From the NCBI GenBank assembly GCA_004295565.1, contig AP019416.1:3348001-3412000 (forward strand): a DNA stretch of 64,000 bases, in the 5' to 3' direction. The position numbers were made by a program, and so were the translations under genes. The notes below the pieces were generated by a model. The model had not been told where the DNA came from and did not search any database. It worked only from the letters and a program-made list of their open reading frames with translations. Positions 20,707 through 29,910 of this stretch are shown in pieces. Every line of letters starts with the position of its first letter. The first letter of the stretch is position 1. Source of the DNA: Vreelandella olivaria. Its GTDB lineage: Bacteria > Pseudomonadota > Gammaproteobacteria > Pseudomonadales > Halomonadaceae.

Positions 20707-20739
20707 GGTTAGCTGCGTCGGCTCCTCTTTGGTACGCGT

Positions 20740-22137
20740 TCAGTAACGGATACGGCGAACACGGAAAGCACGCCCTTTTAATTTATCACGCTCGAGTTTG
20801 GCCTGAGCTTGTTGAATCACGTCTCGCTCAACGGCCACATAGGCACTGCGGGCGAGTACTTTGATTTTACCCACTTGATCGCCGCGCAGCCCACCTTCAC
20901 TGGTTAGCGCTCCCAGAATATCACCGGGGCGCAGCTTATCTTTCTTACCACCAGCTAACTGCAGCGTCGCCATTAGCGGCTCGAACGGTACCGAGTGCTG
21001 GGGTTTCGGCAGGGGCTCGGTTTTAATCGCCTGCTCCAGCAAGCCTTCAAGCCGCTCCAGCCGATAACTCTCTTTAGGAGTTACCAACGTGCAGGCAATA
21101 CCGCTGGCCCCGGCACGCCCAGTGCGGCCTACCCGGTGCACATGCACATCAAGCTCGCGAGCAATTTGGTAGTTAAACACGGCGTCCAGTTGGGCAATAT
21201 CCAGGCCACGGGCGGCAACGTCCGTGGCCACCAGAATAGAGGCACTCTGGTTAGAGAACAGAATGAGTATGCGATCGCGGTCTTTCTGCTCTAAATCACC
21301 GTTTAACGCCACGGCACTAAACCCTGCATCGGTCAGTTGCTCAGCCACTGCCTGGGTTTCGCGTTTAGTGTTACAGAATACCACGCTGGTCGCGGGCCGA
21401 TAGACCAGCAACAGTTGGCGCAGGGCGTCGAATCGCGCTTCTTCATCAGCGACACTATAAAAATGCTGCTGGATCGTCGTGGCGTCGTGTACCTCGGCGA
21501 TTTTGACCATCACCGGTTCACGCATAATGCCGCGGGTCATCGCCGTTAGGCCGCCCGATGACTGCTCGTCCGGGAAAGTCGCGCTGAACAGCAGCGTTTG
21601 GCGGTCGGCTGGGGTCTCAGCAATAATGTCATCAATGGTCGCCTGGAAGCCCATATCCAGCATCCGATCCGCTTCATCCAGCACCAGCGTCATGAGGGAC
21701 TCCAGGGTGAGCGAGCCTTTGCGCAAATGCTCGTCGATACGCCCCGGTGTGCCCACCACAATATGCGCGCCATGCTCTAAAGAACCGAGCTGAGGGCCAA
21801 AGGGCGCGCCGCCGCAGAGGGTGAGTATTTTTACGTTGGCCATGCCACGCGCTAACCGGCGCAGCTCTTCTGCCACCTGATCGGCCAGCTCCCTTGTGGG
21901 GCACAACACCAAGCCTTGCACCGCGAAGGTCTCTACTTTCAATTTAGCCAGCAGGGCCAAACCAAACGCCGCCGTTTTCCCTGAGCCGGTTTTCGCCTGG
22001 GCCAATACATCGCGCCCAACCAGCATGGGCGGCAGGCTCTCCGCCTGCACCGGCGACATTTCGTGGTAGCCAAGGGACGCAAGGTTGCTTAGCAGAACGT
22101 TTGGCAACGCTAACGAGGAGAAAGAGGAGTCAGACAC
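20740..22137 (-). CDS. dbpA: ATP-dependent RNA helicase DbpA
   Basis: DEAD-box helicase specific for 23S rRNA hairpin 92 in 50S subunit assembly. The frame is intact: Q-motif region MSPVQAESLPPML, motif I AQAKTGSGKTAA, Ia PTRELADQ, motif II VLDEADRMLD, motif III LFSATFP, motif V VATDVAARGLDI and motif VI HRVGRTGRAG. The C-terminus (KLRPGDILGALTSEGGLRG, then YVAVERDVIQQAQAKL) is the DbpA RNA-binding domain that separates it from other DEAD proteins. I choose the GTG at 22137 (VSDSSFSSLALPNVLL) with AAGG upstream, giving about 465 residues; an in-frame ATG reaches 22218. The segment EQSSGGLTAMTRG just after motif III is slightly longer than usual. Confidence 0.93.
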   Translation of the reverse strand: MSDSSFSSLALPNVLLSNLASLGYHEMSPVQAESLPPMLVGRDVLAQAKTGSGKTAAFGLALLAKLKVETFAVQGLVLCPTRELADQVAEELRRLARGMANVKILTLCGGAPFGPQLGSLEHGAHIVVGTPGRIDEHLRKGSLTLESLMTLVLDEADRMLDMGFQATIDDIIAETPADRQTLLFSATFPDEQSSGGLTAMTRGIMREPVMVKIAEVHDATTIQQHFYSVADEEARFDALRQLLLVYRPATSVVFCNTKRETQAVAEQLTDAGFSAVALNGDLEQKDRDRILILFSNQSASILVATDVAARGLDIAQLDAVFNYQIARELDVHVHRVGRTGRAGASGIACTLVTPKESYRLERLEGLLEQAIKTEPLPKPQHSVPFEPLMATLQLAGGKKDKLRPGDILGALTSEGGLRGDQVGKIKVLARSAYVAVERDVIQQAQAKLERDKLKGRAFRVRRIRY

Positions 22138-22273
22138 GGTATTACCTTGCTTGGGCCACAGCGAGGTGGCCATCGAAAAAACAGCGTGCGCTGCCTTAAG
22201 GGCAAACGACACACGCAAATATTACCGCACCATACCAGAAAGTGCCCCGGGCTGCGCCGCCATCACATCGACA

Positions 22274-22740
22274 TCAGCTTGCAAGGGGCACAAAGATGGC
22301 CTGACTCAGCTTGGCTAAGTCCCCAGGCGCCAGCTCAATTTCAAGGCCGCGTCGCCCGGCACTCACATAGATACTGGCAAAATGTTCGGCAGAGTGATCA
22401 ATAAAGGTGGCCAAACGCTTTTTCTGCCCCAGCGGGCTAACGCCCCCAGCACATAGCCGGTTGTGCGCTCTACTTCCGACGGCTCCGCCATGATGGCTTT
22501 CTTTGCGCCGGCGGCTTTGGCGATCTGCTTTAACCCCAGCTGGCCATTGACCGGCACAATGCCTACCGCCAGCTGTTTGCCATCCAGCTTCACTACTAGA
22601 GTTTTAAATACCTGCTCCACCGCAACGCCCAGTTTTTCAGCCGCCTCCAATCCATAGGAGTATGCAGTGACGTCGTGATCGTACTCATGGATTTGAAAAC
22701 CAATGCCTGCGTGTTTCGCGCTATTGATAGCCGGTGTCAT
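22274..22740 (-). CDS. ybaK: YbaK/EbsC-type Cys-tRNA(Pro) deacylase (one frameshift)
   Basis: Hydrolyses mischarged Cys-tRNA(Pro), an editing-domain protein, about 155 residues. The N-terminus [20 protein letters not shown] leads to [17 protein letters not shown] and [20 protein letters not shown], with [21 protein letters not shown] missing G in a GGGGG run near 22445 breaks the frame. The continuation reads [20 protein letters not shown] and ends IFVPLAS with TGA at 22276-22274, so the annotated end is beyond the apparent first-frame stop. The conserved GGVSPLG motif straddles the break, which strongly argues for a sequence error. Confidence 0.9.
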
Positions 22741-22954
22741 GTCGTTCTCTTCATTAACAGCGTTGATACGATGACGTTACTGAGTGGCCCACTTCGCCCA
22801 ATAGGTTAATAACGTGGCAGGCAAAGGGAAGTCAACGGGGGGGCATGAATATTAGCACGCTATGAATGGAAAGCTGAGCTCTAGCATCTATCCTTAACTG
22901 TGCAATGCTCAATAGTACAGTAGGTAAATGGAAGCTAATGAAAGGAGATCAGCA

Positions 22955-23140
22955 ATGCCTGCAACCTCTAAAGCGCAACAGAAAGCAGCGGGCGCGGCAC
23001 TCTCTGCTAAGCGCGGAGAAACCAAGCCCAGTGAACTTTATGGTTCGTCTAAAGAGATGTATGACTCCATGAGCGAGGAGGAGCTCGAAGACTTCGCGAG
23101 CACAAAGCGCAAAGGCAAGCCGGAAAAGAAACAGGATTGA
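22955..23140 (+). CDS. DUF3008-family small protein
   Basis: A 61-residue, highly charged protein, MPATSKAQQKAAGAALSAKR, then PSELYGSSKEMYDSMSEEEL and a basic tail KRKGKPEKKQD. This is the DUF3008 pattern found in many proteobacteria, of unknown function and sometimes seen among stress-induced proteins. The ATG at 22955 has an ideal AAAGGAGA; an in-frame ATG at 22928 has none, so I reject it. The gene is followed by a strong 15-bp hairpin. Confidence 0.88.
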   Translation: MPATSKAQQKAAGAALSAKRGETKPSELYGSSKEMYDSMSEEELEDFASTKRKGKPEKKQD

Positions 23141-23180
23141 TCATCCTCTTGCCCCTGTCTGCTAAAAGAACCATATAAGG

Positions 23181-23214
23181 CAACAGCGCCAGCTTATCGA
23201 AGCTGGCGCTGTTG
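23181..23214. terminator. Perfect 15-bp hairpin between convergent genes
   Basis: CAACAGCGCCAGCTT (23181-23195), loop ATCG, AAGCTGGCGCTGTTG (23200-23214) is a fully complementary stem. It lies 40 bases after the DUF3008 stop and 18 bases after the convergent lipoprotein stop, so it likely terminates both. No long T-run follows on the plus strand, so on that side it may act mainly as an RNA 3' end stabiliser. Confidence 0.7.
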
Positions 23215-23232
23215 GTATTGACTTGCTAACCG

Positions 23233-23505
23233 TTACTGCTTGCAAGGCACCACTTTGCGCAGGGTGTCTTTTGCCCAAAGCGTTTGGCCATCTGGCGTAC
23301 GGCCATGCTCATTCCAGCGTTCGGCGGTTTCCAGGCAGAACGATCCGGCGCTTTCAACGCTCGCATCGCGGTTAGCCGGGCGCTCGCCGCCAATCCGCAT
23401 AACATCTGGATTGTCGGTGGTATAGCTTGGCGCAATGGTAGAACTTGCACAGCCAGCGACCAGTGCGGTCAGCAGCAGTACGGGTAAACAGCGGCGCAAT
23501 GGCAT
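23233..23505 (-). CDS. Small lipoprotein of unknown function
   Basis: A 90-residue protein with a basic start (MPLRRCLP), hydrophobic core VLLLTALVAG and lipobox LVAGC, so it is exported and lipidated, probably with an outer-membrane fate (+2 residue alanine). The mature part has two more cysteines (SFCLETAERWNEHGRTPDG and VVPCKQ at the C-terminus) that could form a disulfide. I do not recognise the family. Frame intact. Confidence 0.8.
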   Translation of the reverse strand: MPLRRCLPVLLLTALVAGCASSTIAPSYTTDNPDVMRIGGERPANRDASVESAGSFCLETAERWNEHGRTPDGQTLWAKDTLRKVVPCKQ

Positions 23506-23605
23506 GTTTTTACAACCCTCAACGTAGCACTATTAGGCCGACACCTATTGTCGGTAGCGCTAAATAGCACTGCCGCTAACAGCACGTCAATCTTTTTCAC
23601 CCGCC

Positions 23606-24470
23606 TCAGCCAGTGACTAAGGTAAGACTGGTAACCGGGCGCAGGTTTAGCCGCTTACAGCGCTTTTCTACGCTATCCACAATCTCTTGAGCGTCGTCGA
23701 ACTGCTGCTTATCCAGCTGGATATCGACCATTAAAAGCTGCCCACCTGGGCCAGGCGCACATCGTCGGCGCTGACATCAAAGTCGGCGACATCCTCCACC
23801 ACATCGCGCCGCACGCTGCTGCACGAGCCGCCGAACATCAGCTCACGCAGCGCCCCCTTCACCATGCGAATCGGCATGGGTAAGAAGTAGCCCGCGATAA
23901 CCAGCACCATCACCGGGTCGGCAAAGCGCGCGTAGCTGGCCCAGGGCGACTGGGTTAACAGCCAGGTCAGCCCAAACCCCAGCATAACAGCGGCACTTAG
24001 CCAGGTATCCATCTGCCATTGGCGTAGCTCGGCGGCCAACAGCGAAGAGCGCGCCACCCGGGCGTAGCGCGCCAGCCACCACCAGGTTAATAAACAGCCG
24101 ATTACGTTGACCACGCCAAACATCAGCGCCAAATCCAGCGTGACCAGCCGCCCACCGTCGAGCAGGCTCCACAGAGCGGAAACCAGCGAGACGATACAGA
24201 CCATCGCGATCACTACGCCTTTGAGCAGCACTGCAAGGGGCTCTACCGTCAGCCGCCCAAAGGGGTAGTGATCGTCTGCAGGTTTACGCGCCTGCTTTAG
24301 TGCAAATAACGATAACGACGCCAACACCAGGCTTAACAGCGAGTAACCGCTATCAAAAGAATCGTTATGGAACCACTGGTCAACCCTAGCGCCAGCCCGG
24401 TAAACGCAAACAGGCTAGCAGAAATGGCTGAAAATCTTAGCGCACGGCGCTCGGCAACAAAGGGGGTCAC
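23606..24470 (-). CDS. Cation diffusion facilitator (CDF) family transporter (two frameshifts)
   Basis: Membrane metal-cation/proton antiporter, about 288 residues with six predicted helices and a cytoplasmic C-terminal ferredoxin-like domain. I choose the GTG at 24470, with GGAG eight bases upstream. The first segment runs VTPFVAERRALRFSAI to GLALGLTSGSITIL, breaks near 24356 (missing T) and resumes with the family DSGYSLLSL motif, then DDHYPFGRLTVEPLA (metal-binding region) and QWQMDTWLSAAVML. A second break near 23742 precedes LLMVDIQLDKQQFDDAQEIV and the TGA at 23608-23606. The usual HxxxD/DxxxD metal sites are partly changed (Q..D in helix five), so the metal is unclear. Confidence 0.85.
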
Positions 24471-24585
24471 GCGGATAACTCCATCACGTTAGGCGAATTG
24501 TGCGCCATAATAGAGAAGAGTTATGACAATCACGAATCGCTCAGCGCCAAGTTAACTGGCGCTCAACGCATTAAACGAGGCGACT

Positions 24586-25448
24586 ATGCGCGCTGAACAG
24601 GTACAGGCTTTTATTGATGTCACCGAGCATGGCTCCTTTGCTGCCGCTGCACGGCATACCGGCTTAAAACGGAGCACACTGAGTGCCGCCGTCAATGCGC
24701 TGGAGGATAGTCTGGGCGTGGCGTTATTTGAGCGTTCGGGCAATAGCCTAACGCTGACCGCCGTGGGCGACAGCGTGCTTCCCGACTGCTACCGCCTGCT
24801 GACTAGCGCCAGTCGGATCAAAAACACTGCCACCAGCACTTGCAGGGCGTTGAAAGCCAACTGGGCATTGCCCGTGATGACGCCCTACCTGAGGTGTTTT
24901 GGCGCCAGGTGATGCACGATTTAAAACAGCAGTTTCCGTTAACCGCGATTTCGGTGTACTTGGTGCCACCCCAGGAGCACACCCAGTTTGTGCAGCGCCA
25001 AACGGTGGATATTGCCTTTGGGCTGTATACCGCCGAAGGCATTGATGCCAACGCGGCCAACCTGGCTCCCGTCAGTATGCGTTTAGTGGCAGCGCCCCAT
25101 CATCCTTTAAGCCGCCTCCCCAGCGTTAACCGCGACGACTTGGCCCAGTACACTCAAGTGTGTTTGACCCACGTGCAGGATGACAAGCTGATCAGCGAAG
25201 CGCTGTTTTCAGGTAACTATCTTGGGCTAACCATGTTTGAGGTGATTCGCGATGCCGTCATCAACGCGACCGGCTGGGCGCTGCTGCCTTACCCTTTAGT
25301 CAAAGGCGCCTTGGAGGCGGGCACGCTCTGCACGCTAAATCACGATCTAGCGCTAGACAGCCACTATTACCGTTACGTGGAGAGTGATAACTGCGGCGTG
25401 GTCGCCACTGCACTGTTAAATAAAGTGACGCATTTTTGGCTACGCTGA
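24586..25448 (+). CDS. LysR-family transcriptional regulator (one frameshift)
   Basis: The N-terminal helix-turn-helix reads MRAEQVQAFIDVTEHGSFAA, KRSTLSAAVNALEDSLGVAL and FERSGNSLTLTAVGDSV. A missing A near 24823 breaks the frame. The effector domain follows (QGVESQLGIARDDALPEV, QRQTVDIAFGLYTAEG, PVSMRLVAAPHHPLSRLP). Length about 288 residues, typical of LysR proteins. The effector ligand is unknown. It is divergent from the CDF transporter with 115 bp between starts, so it could regulate that gene, by the common LysR layout only. Confidence 0.88.
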
Positions 25449-25647
25449 ATTAAGCCAATACGAACCCACTGACATATCGTTGAAATCTTTTTATGGAAAA
25501 AAACAGCAAAGCCTTCCACGCTATTACAAAGAGCTAAATAAGGAGCCGCCAGGACACGCCACGTGAGGAACACTGGTAAGTGTCATCCAGACGTAATACG
25601 CACCTGCCAGTGTCGAAGTTGCCGTCAACCAAGGAGTGATTCCACCG

Positions 25648-27055
25648 ATGGTACGACTCGATAAGAAAGCCACTCGGCTGTATGTGTTGGACACCAATGT
25701 CCTCATTCATGACCCCACCGCGCTCTACCACTTCGATGAGCACGACGTTGTTATTCCCATGACCGTCCTGGAGGAACTTGATAAGCACAAAAATGGTGTA
25801 CGTGAAATTGCCCGCACGGCTCGCCAAATCAGCCGTACGCTCTCTGACCTTACCAGCCAAGTCACCTTTGATGAGATCCAACGCGGTATTCCAATTCCCC
25901 GTATTAGCGGCGACACAGGACGCCTGCACTTTTTATGCTACAACGATTTAAAGCTCTTTGACGCCCTCGACGATAGCCCCGATAACCGCATACTGGCGGA
26001 AACCTGCCGCCTTCGCGAAGAACGCCCTGACGCCTCGGTCATCCTGATCACCAAGGATATCAACCTCCGCGTTAAAGCCGCCGCGCTAAAAGTGCCGGTG
26101 GAGGATTATCTCAACGACCGCGCCTTCTCCGACAGCGACGCCATGATCGAGGGCGCCCAGGTTTATGCCTCCGCTGGCCAGCATGGCGCGTCACTGTGGG
26201 AAGCGTTAAATGTTGATGTCACGGTGGAACGTCTCGACCACCACACCTTCTACCAACTCACCGGCACCATGCCCCGCCACTGGCACGTGGGCATGCTGGT
26301 CTCGGATAGCGAAAACGGGGCAGAGTTCGAAGCGATCGTTCGCGAACTGGGGCCCTCTTCGGCGCGCCTTCAGTTGCTGACGAACTACCGCCACCACGCG
26401 GGCGTTTGGGGCGTTCACGCCCACGACAGTCGGCAAAACTTCACGCTCAACCTACTCATGGATCCCGATATTGATCTGGTCACCATTGCCGGTAATGCCG
26501 GTACCGGTAAGACCTTTATGACCCTGGCCGCGGCCTTTCAGCAGACCCTGGACGCCAAGCTGTTTGAACGTATTGTGTTTACCCGCGCGCCGATCCCCAT
26601 GGGGGAAGACATTGGCTTTCTACCCGGCACCGAGGAGGAGAAGATGTCACCGTGGATGGGTGCCTTCCACGACAATATGGATAACCTGCTGCGCAACGAG
26701 GAGGGAGAATCAAGCTGGGATAACGGTGCCACACGGCAGTTGATTGGCTCGCGGGTGCAAATCCGCTCGCCAAGTTTTATGCGCGGTCGCACCCTAAACG
26801 ACACCTTTTAATCATTGATGAGGCGCAAACTTCACCCCCAAACAGCTTAAATCGCTGGTGACACGGGCGGGGCGTAACACCAAGATTGTCTGTCTGGGCA
26901 ACGTCGGGCAGATTGATACACCCTATCTAACGGCTAATACCTGCGGTATGGCCGCTGTGGTTGAGCGCTTCCGTGATTGGCCCCACGCTGGGCATATCAC
27001 GCTGAAAAGCGTTGAACGCTCACGCTTGGCCCTGGCGGCGGAAGAGCTGCTTTAA
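25648..27055 (+). CDS. PhoH-family ATPase with N-terminal PIN domain (two frameshifts)
   Basis: PIN-PhoH protein, about 469 residues, a predicted RNase/helicase-type ATPase. The PIN domain has VLDTNVLIHDPTALYHFDEH, TVLEELDKHKNG and ILITKDINLRVKAAAL, with the acidic residues of the nuclease site. The ATPase has Walker A GNAGTGKTFMT and, after two single-base losses near 26808 and 26830 (in TTTT and CAAAC), Walker B LIIDEAQNFTPKQL. It ends with LGNVGQIDTPYL and ERSRLALAAEELL. The ATG at 25648 with AAGGAG 10 bases upstream is preferred over the GTG at 25636. PIN-PhoH proteins form hexameric RNases in related bacteria; this is known of the family, not shown here. Confidence 0.9.
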
Positions 27056-27080
27056 GCTTTCTTCTTTAAACCTGCTTTTA

Positions 27081-27115
27081 GAACCGCCCCCTCCACCACT
27101 GGTGGGAGGGGGTTC
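27081..27115. terminator. GC-rich hairpin between PhoH and BrkB genes
   Basis: GAACC-G-CCCCCTCCACC at 27081 pairs with GGTGGGAGGGGGTTC ending at 27115, with one or two bulges. It is located between the true stops of two convergent genes (27055 and 27123). On the minus strand it is followed by TAAAAG. It serves as a bidirectional transcription stop and shows that the apparent overlap of the two genes is artificial. Confidence 0.75.
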
Positions 27116-27122
27116 TCCACCC

Positions 27123-28103
27123 TCAAGTATCGTTACTCTCCTCAATGTCCTTCCACGGCCGGGGGCACCAATGGTGTCCGCAGCAAACGCCTCGCGCTCC
27201 CCTAGCGGGCGCGCCTCACCGATGGTGGTGTCGGTGAAGGTTTGGCGCTCCATCTCACAGTTGACCTCTGCACCAAACAGCACCACAAAGGCAGACAGCC
27301 AGAACCAGAGCATCAGCGCTACCACCGCTCCCAATGAGCCGTATAGCTCGCTAAAAGTAGAGAAGTAGCGAACGTAGAGCGAAAGGCCGCCGGAACCTAA
27401 CAGCCACATCCCTGTTGCCAGCAGCGTGCCGTAACTCAACCAACTCCACTGGGCCGAACGTCGATAAGGCGCATAGCGGTAGAGCAGCGCTATTAGCATA
27501 CTCATTACTACCAACAGTGCAGGCCAGCGCAGCCACTGCAAAATCTGATTCAGCGGCGGATCAATCGCCAGGGAGTTGACCACCACCGGTACGATGGCGA
27601 TAAACGCTAGCGAGATCAGCGTCATAAAAATCAAGCCAAAAGTCAGCGCGACCAGTACCACAGTGCGATGTATCAGGCTGCGTTTTTCGGTTTCGCCGTA
27701 TACCACATTAAGGCCAACAACCAGCACCGCTACCCCTTTGGAAGCGATAAACATCGCAATCAGCAACCCGGCTAGAGCCCCAAGAAAGCTACCTGACTCC
27801 GCACTCTCAACTACCTGCTGGGCCTGCTTATCGATTAACTCGGCAGCATCCGGCGGCATAAAACGACTGATTTCATACAGCTGCTGGCCAGCTTCATAAG
27901 GGTCAAACAGTAGCCCCCAGAGGGAAATGACCGCCGCGATAGTAGGAAACAGCGCCAGCAAGGCGTAAAAGCCACCCCAGCCGCCAGCATGGTCAGGCGG
28001 TTACGACGCGCGGCGCGCACTACCCGCCAGGTGATGTCGTGCCACCCCGCTGAGGAATATCGCCAGGTACCTGCGCGCGGCGGCCACGAGGGAGTTTACC
28101 CAT
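27123..28103 (-). CDS. YihY/BrkB-family (UPF0761) membrane protein (three frameshifts)
   Basis: Polytopic inner-membrane protein of the YihY/virulence factor BrkB family, about 325 residues, function not settled. The ATG at 28103 follows CAGGAG (MGKLPRGRRAQVPGDIPQRG). Two base losses (near 28045 and 27972) lie before LALFPTIAAVISLWGLLFDP. Then come LIAMFIASKGVAVLVVGLNV, SLAFIAIVPVVVNSLAID and the conserved YGSLGAVVALMLWFWLSAFV, VLFGAEVNCEMERQ. A missing C near 27165 makes the uncorrected frame run into a glycine-rich tail across the terminator. The corrected end is RPWKDIEESNDT with TGA at 27125-27123. Confidence 0.87.
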
Positions 28104-28139
28104 AGCAGGCTCCTGACGAGTTCATCTCACACAGTCGTC

Positions 28140-29910
28140 TCATTGCTGTCCTTCCCACATCATTAGCGCCGCAAGCAGCACGGCAAACACCATCATCAGC
28201 CCGCTGGTATGGTGACGCAACCAGAACTCAGACGACAACAAAGGCGTTAAACGGCGCATAAATCCCTCCTCCGCTTTTTGTCCAGCGAGCACACTTGCCG
28301 CTTTAAGCTTGGCGCAATAATGTCCAAACAGACGTATCGGCACCAATGCAGTGCCGACCATCCCCGCATAGAGCCACCATAGATCACCGGCGGGGAGGGA
28401 TTTACCTTAAGCGGGCGGGTTAGCAGCCAACCCACCGCGGCGAACAGCATTCCCACCGGAAAGGGCCAGATAATCCCCAGCCACTCTTTCAGGGGCGGCA
28501 TCTCAAGACTGTCCGCAGGTAGAGGGAGCCAAAGAGGCGTTAACAGCGCTGCGACGATGGCAACTAACCAGGCGCCCCACTGCCCTGGGTGACTGCCCCT
28601 TGATGGCGCTGCTGCCACTGGCGCCATAGGGCAACGCTTACCAGTGCTGCTGTACCAACAGCCGCCCAACTGAGCAGCTTGATCAAAGACTCGTGGTGCA
28701 TTTCATAGAGCGGACTCTTCACGCCCCATTTGCTGACCAGGCCCGCCCCAATGGCGCCCGCCAATGAGATACCCGGTAGAGCCATCAAGCCCCAAACCGC
28801 CGGCAGTGGCCAGCGGGGTAAGTGCTCACTGATACTGGTGCCCATAAACAGTGCGCCTTTGGCCAGCGCGTGATGGGCAGCAAACAGCACCAGGCCCGGC
28901 CACAGCAGTGGCCATACCTCTGGCGCGACTAAGCCCATGGCCACCAATGCGGTCATCATGCCCATCTGGCTAATACTGGAGTAGGCCAATACCGCTTTAG
29001 GGTGACGTTGAAAAACGCCATACAGGGCGGCACCAAAGGCTGCCGCCAGCCCTGCGATTAACATGAAGCGACCAAACTGGGCTAACGAGGCTGAAACCTG
29101 CTCACTCCCGAGCGGCAACACGTTGATCCAGCCCAGCAGACCCGCCTTAATCATTGCCCCACTCAGCACGGCGCTGGCAGGGGCTGGTGCCACCGGATGG
29201 GCCAGCGGTAGCCACACATGCAAGCCAATGACCCCGGCTTTTACGCCAAAGCCCAAGCACAGCAGAGTGGCCATCCATGCCCCCTGTTCCGCCTCCAGAA
29301 TACTTTCACGCACTCCTTGCAACGTCAGCGTGTTCGCCTCACCAGCCGCCCATAGAAAGCCGCCTAGAATTAACCCCTCCCCTACCACGGCTAACATCAA
29401 ATAGGCCTTGGCTCCCAGCCGAGCCTCTTCGGTACCGCTATGCACCACCATGGCGTAGGCAGCAAAGGTCATCAGCGCAAAACCTAGGTAAAAACTGGCG
29501 ATATCCTGGGCAATAATCAGCAGTACGTTACCAAGCAGTGTCAGCGGCCACAGCAGCGCTAAACGCAGCAGGCGCCGTTGGGCCTCCTGATCACCGCTCC
29601 GGGCCTTTTCCTGCTCCGCCGCAAAATAGCCCTTGGCATGCAACGCTGCCAAGCTCCAGAGCAGTGCGGTAAACGCAAGCCAGGGGCGGCTTAACGCGTT
29701 TAGCGACCACTCACCGCCCAACATCCAGCCATCAATCGTCCAGTGGGCCTCGCCGCCGTAGGCTAATAGCAGCGCGGGCCAAGCGGCGCTTAGCCATAAT
29801 GCTGAAAAATAGCCCTGCTGTTGAGTGGGTGTGCGGTAGCCAATCCATAGCGTCCAACCGACAACGACCAGCGGCCAAAGCAGCGCCAGGGCAAGCAGCA
29901 TTGTCATCAT
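28140..29910 (-). CDS. Mrp/complex-I-like antiporter subunit, third NuoL/M/N-type (two frameshifts)
   Basis: Proton-conducting-type membrane subunit, about 590 residues with more than a dozen hydrophobic helices, last gene of the operon. The frame MMTMLLALALLWPLVVVGW has helices with KAGVIGLHVWLPLAHPVAPA, SAVLSGAMIKAGLLGWINV (helix 7 and 8 lysines) and AGLVSKWGVKSP (helix 12 lysine). The usual helix-5 glutamate is not seen: the position reads YLGFALMTFAAYAM. Breaks near 28575 and 28390 join the C-terminal extension ending SSEFWLRHHTSGLMMVFAVL. The ATG at 29910 overlaps the previous stop (ATGA). It is most like antiporter subunits of the Mrp/hydrogenase-4 class. Confidence 0.82.

Noticed and set aside
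20740-22218. DbpA start at the far upstream ATG, and a frameshift near 21555
   Set aside because: The extra N-terminal residues are unlike the family and a GTG with AAGG fits better. The slightly long loop after motif III reads in frame and may be real.
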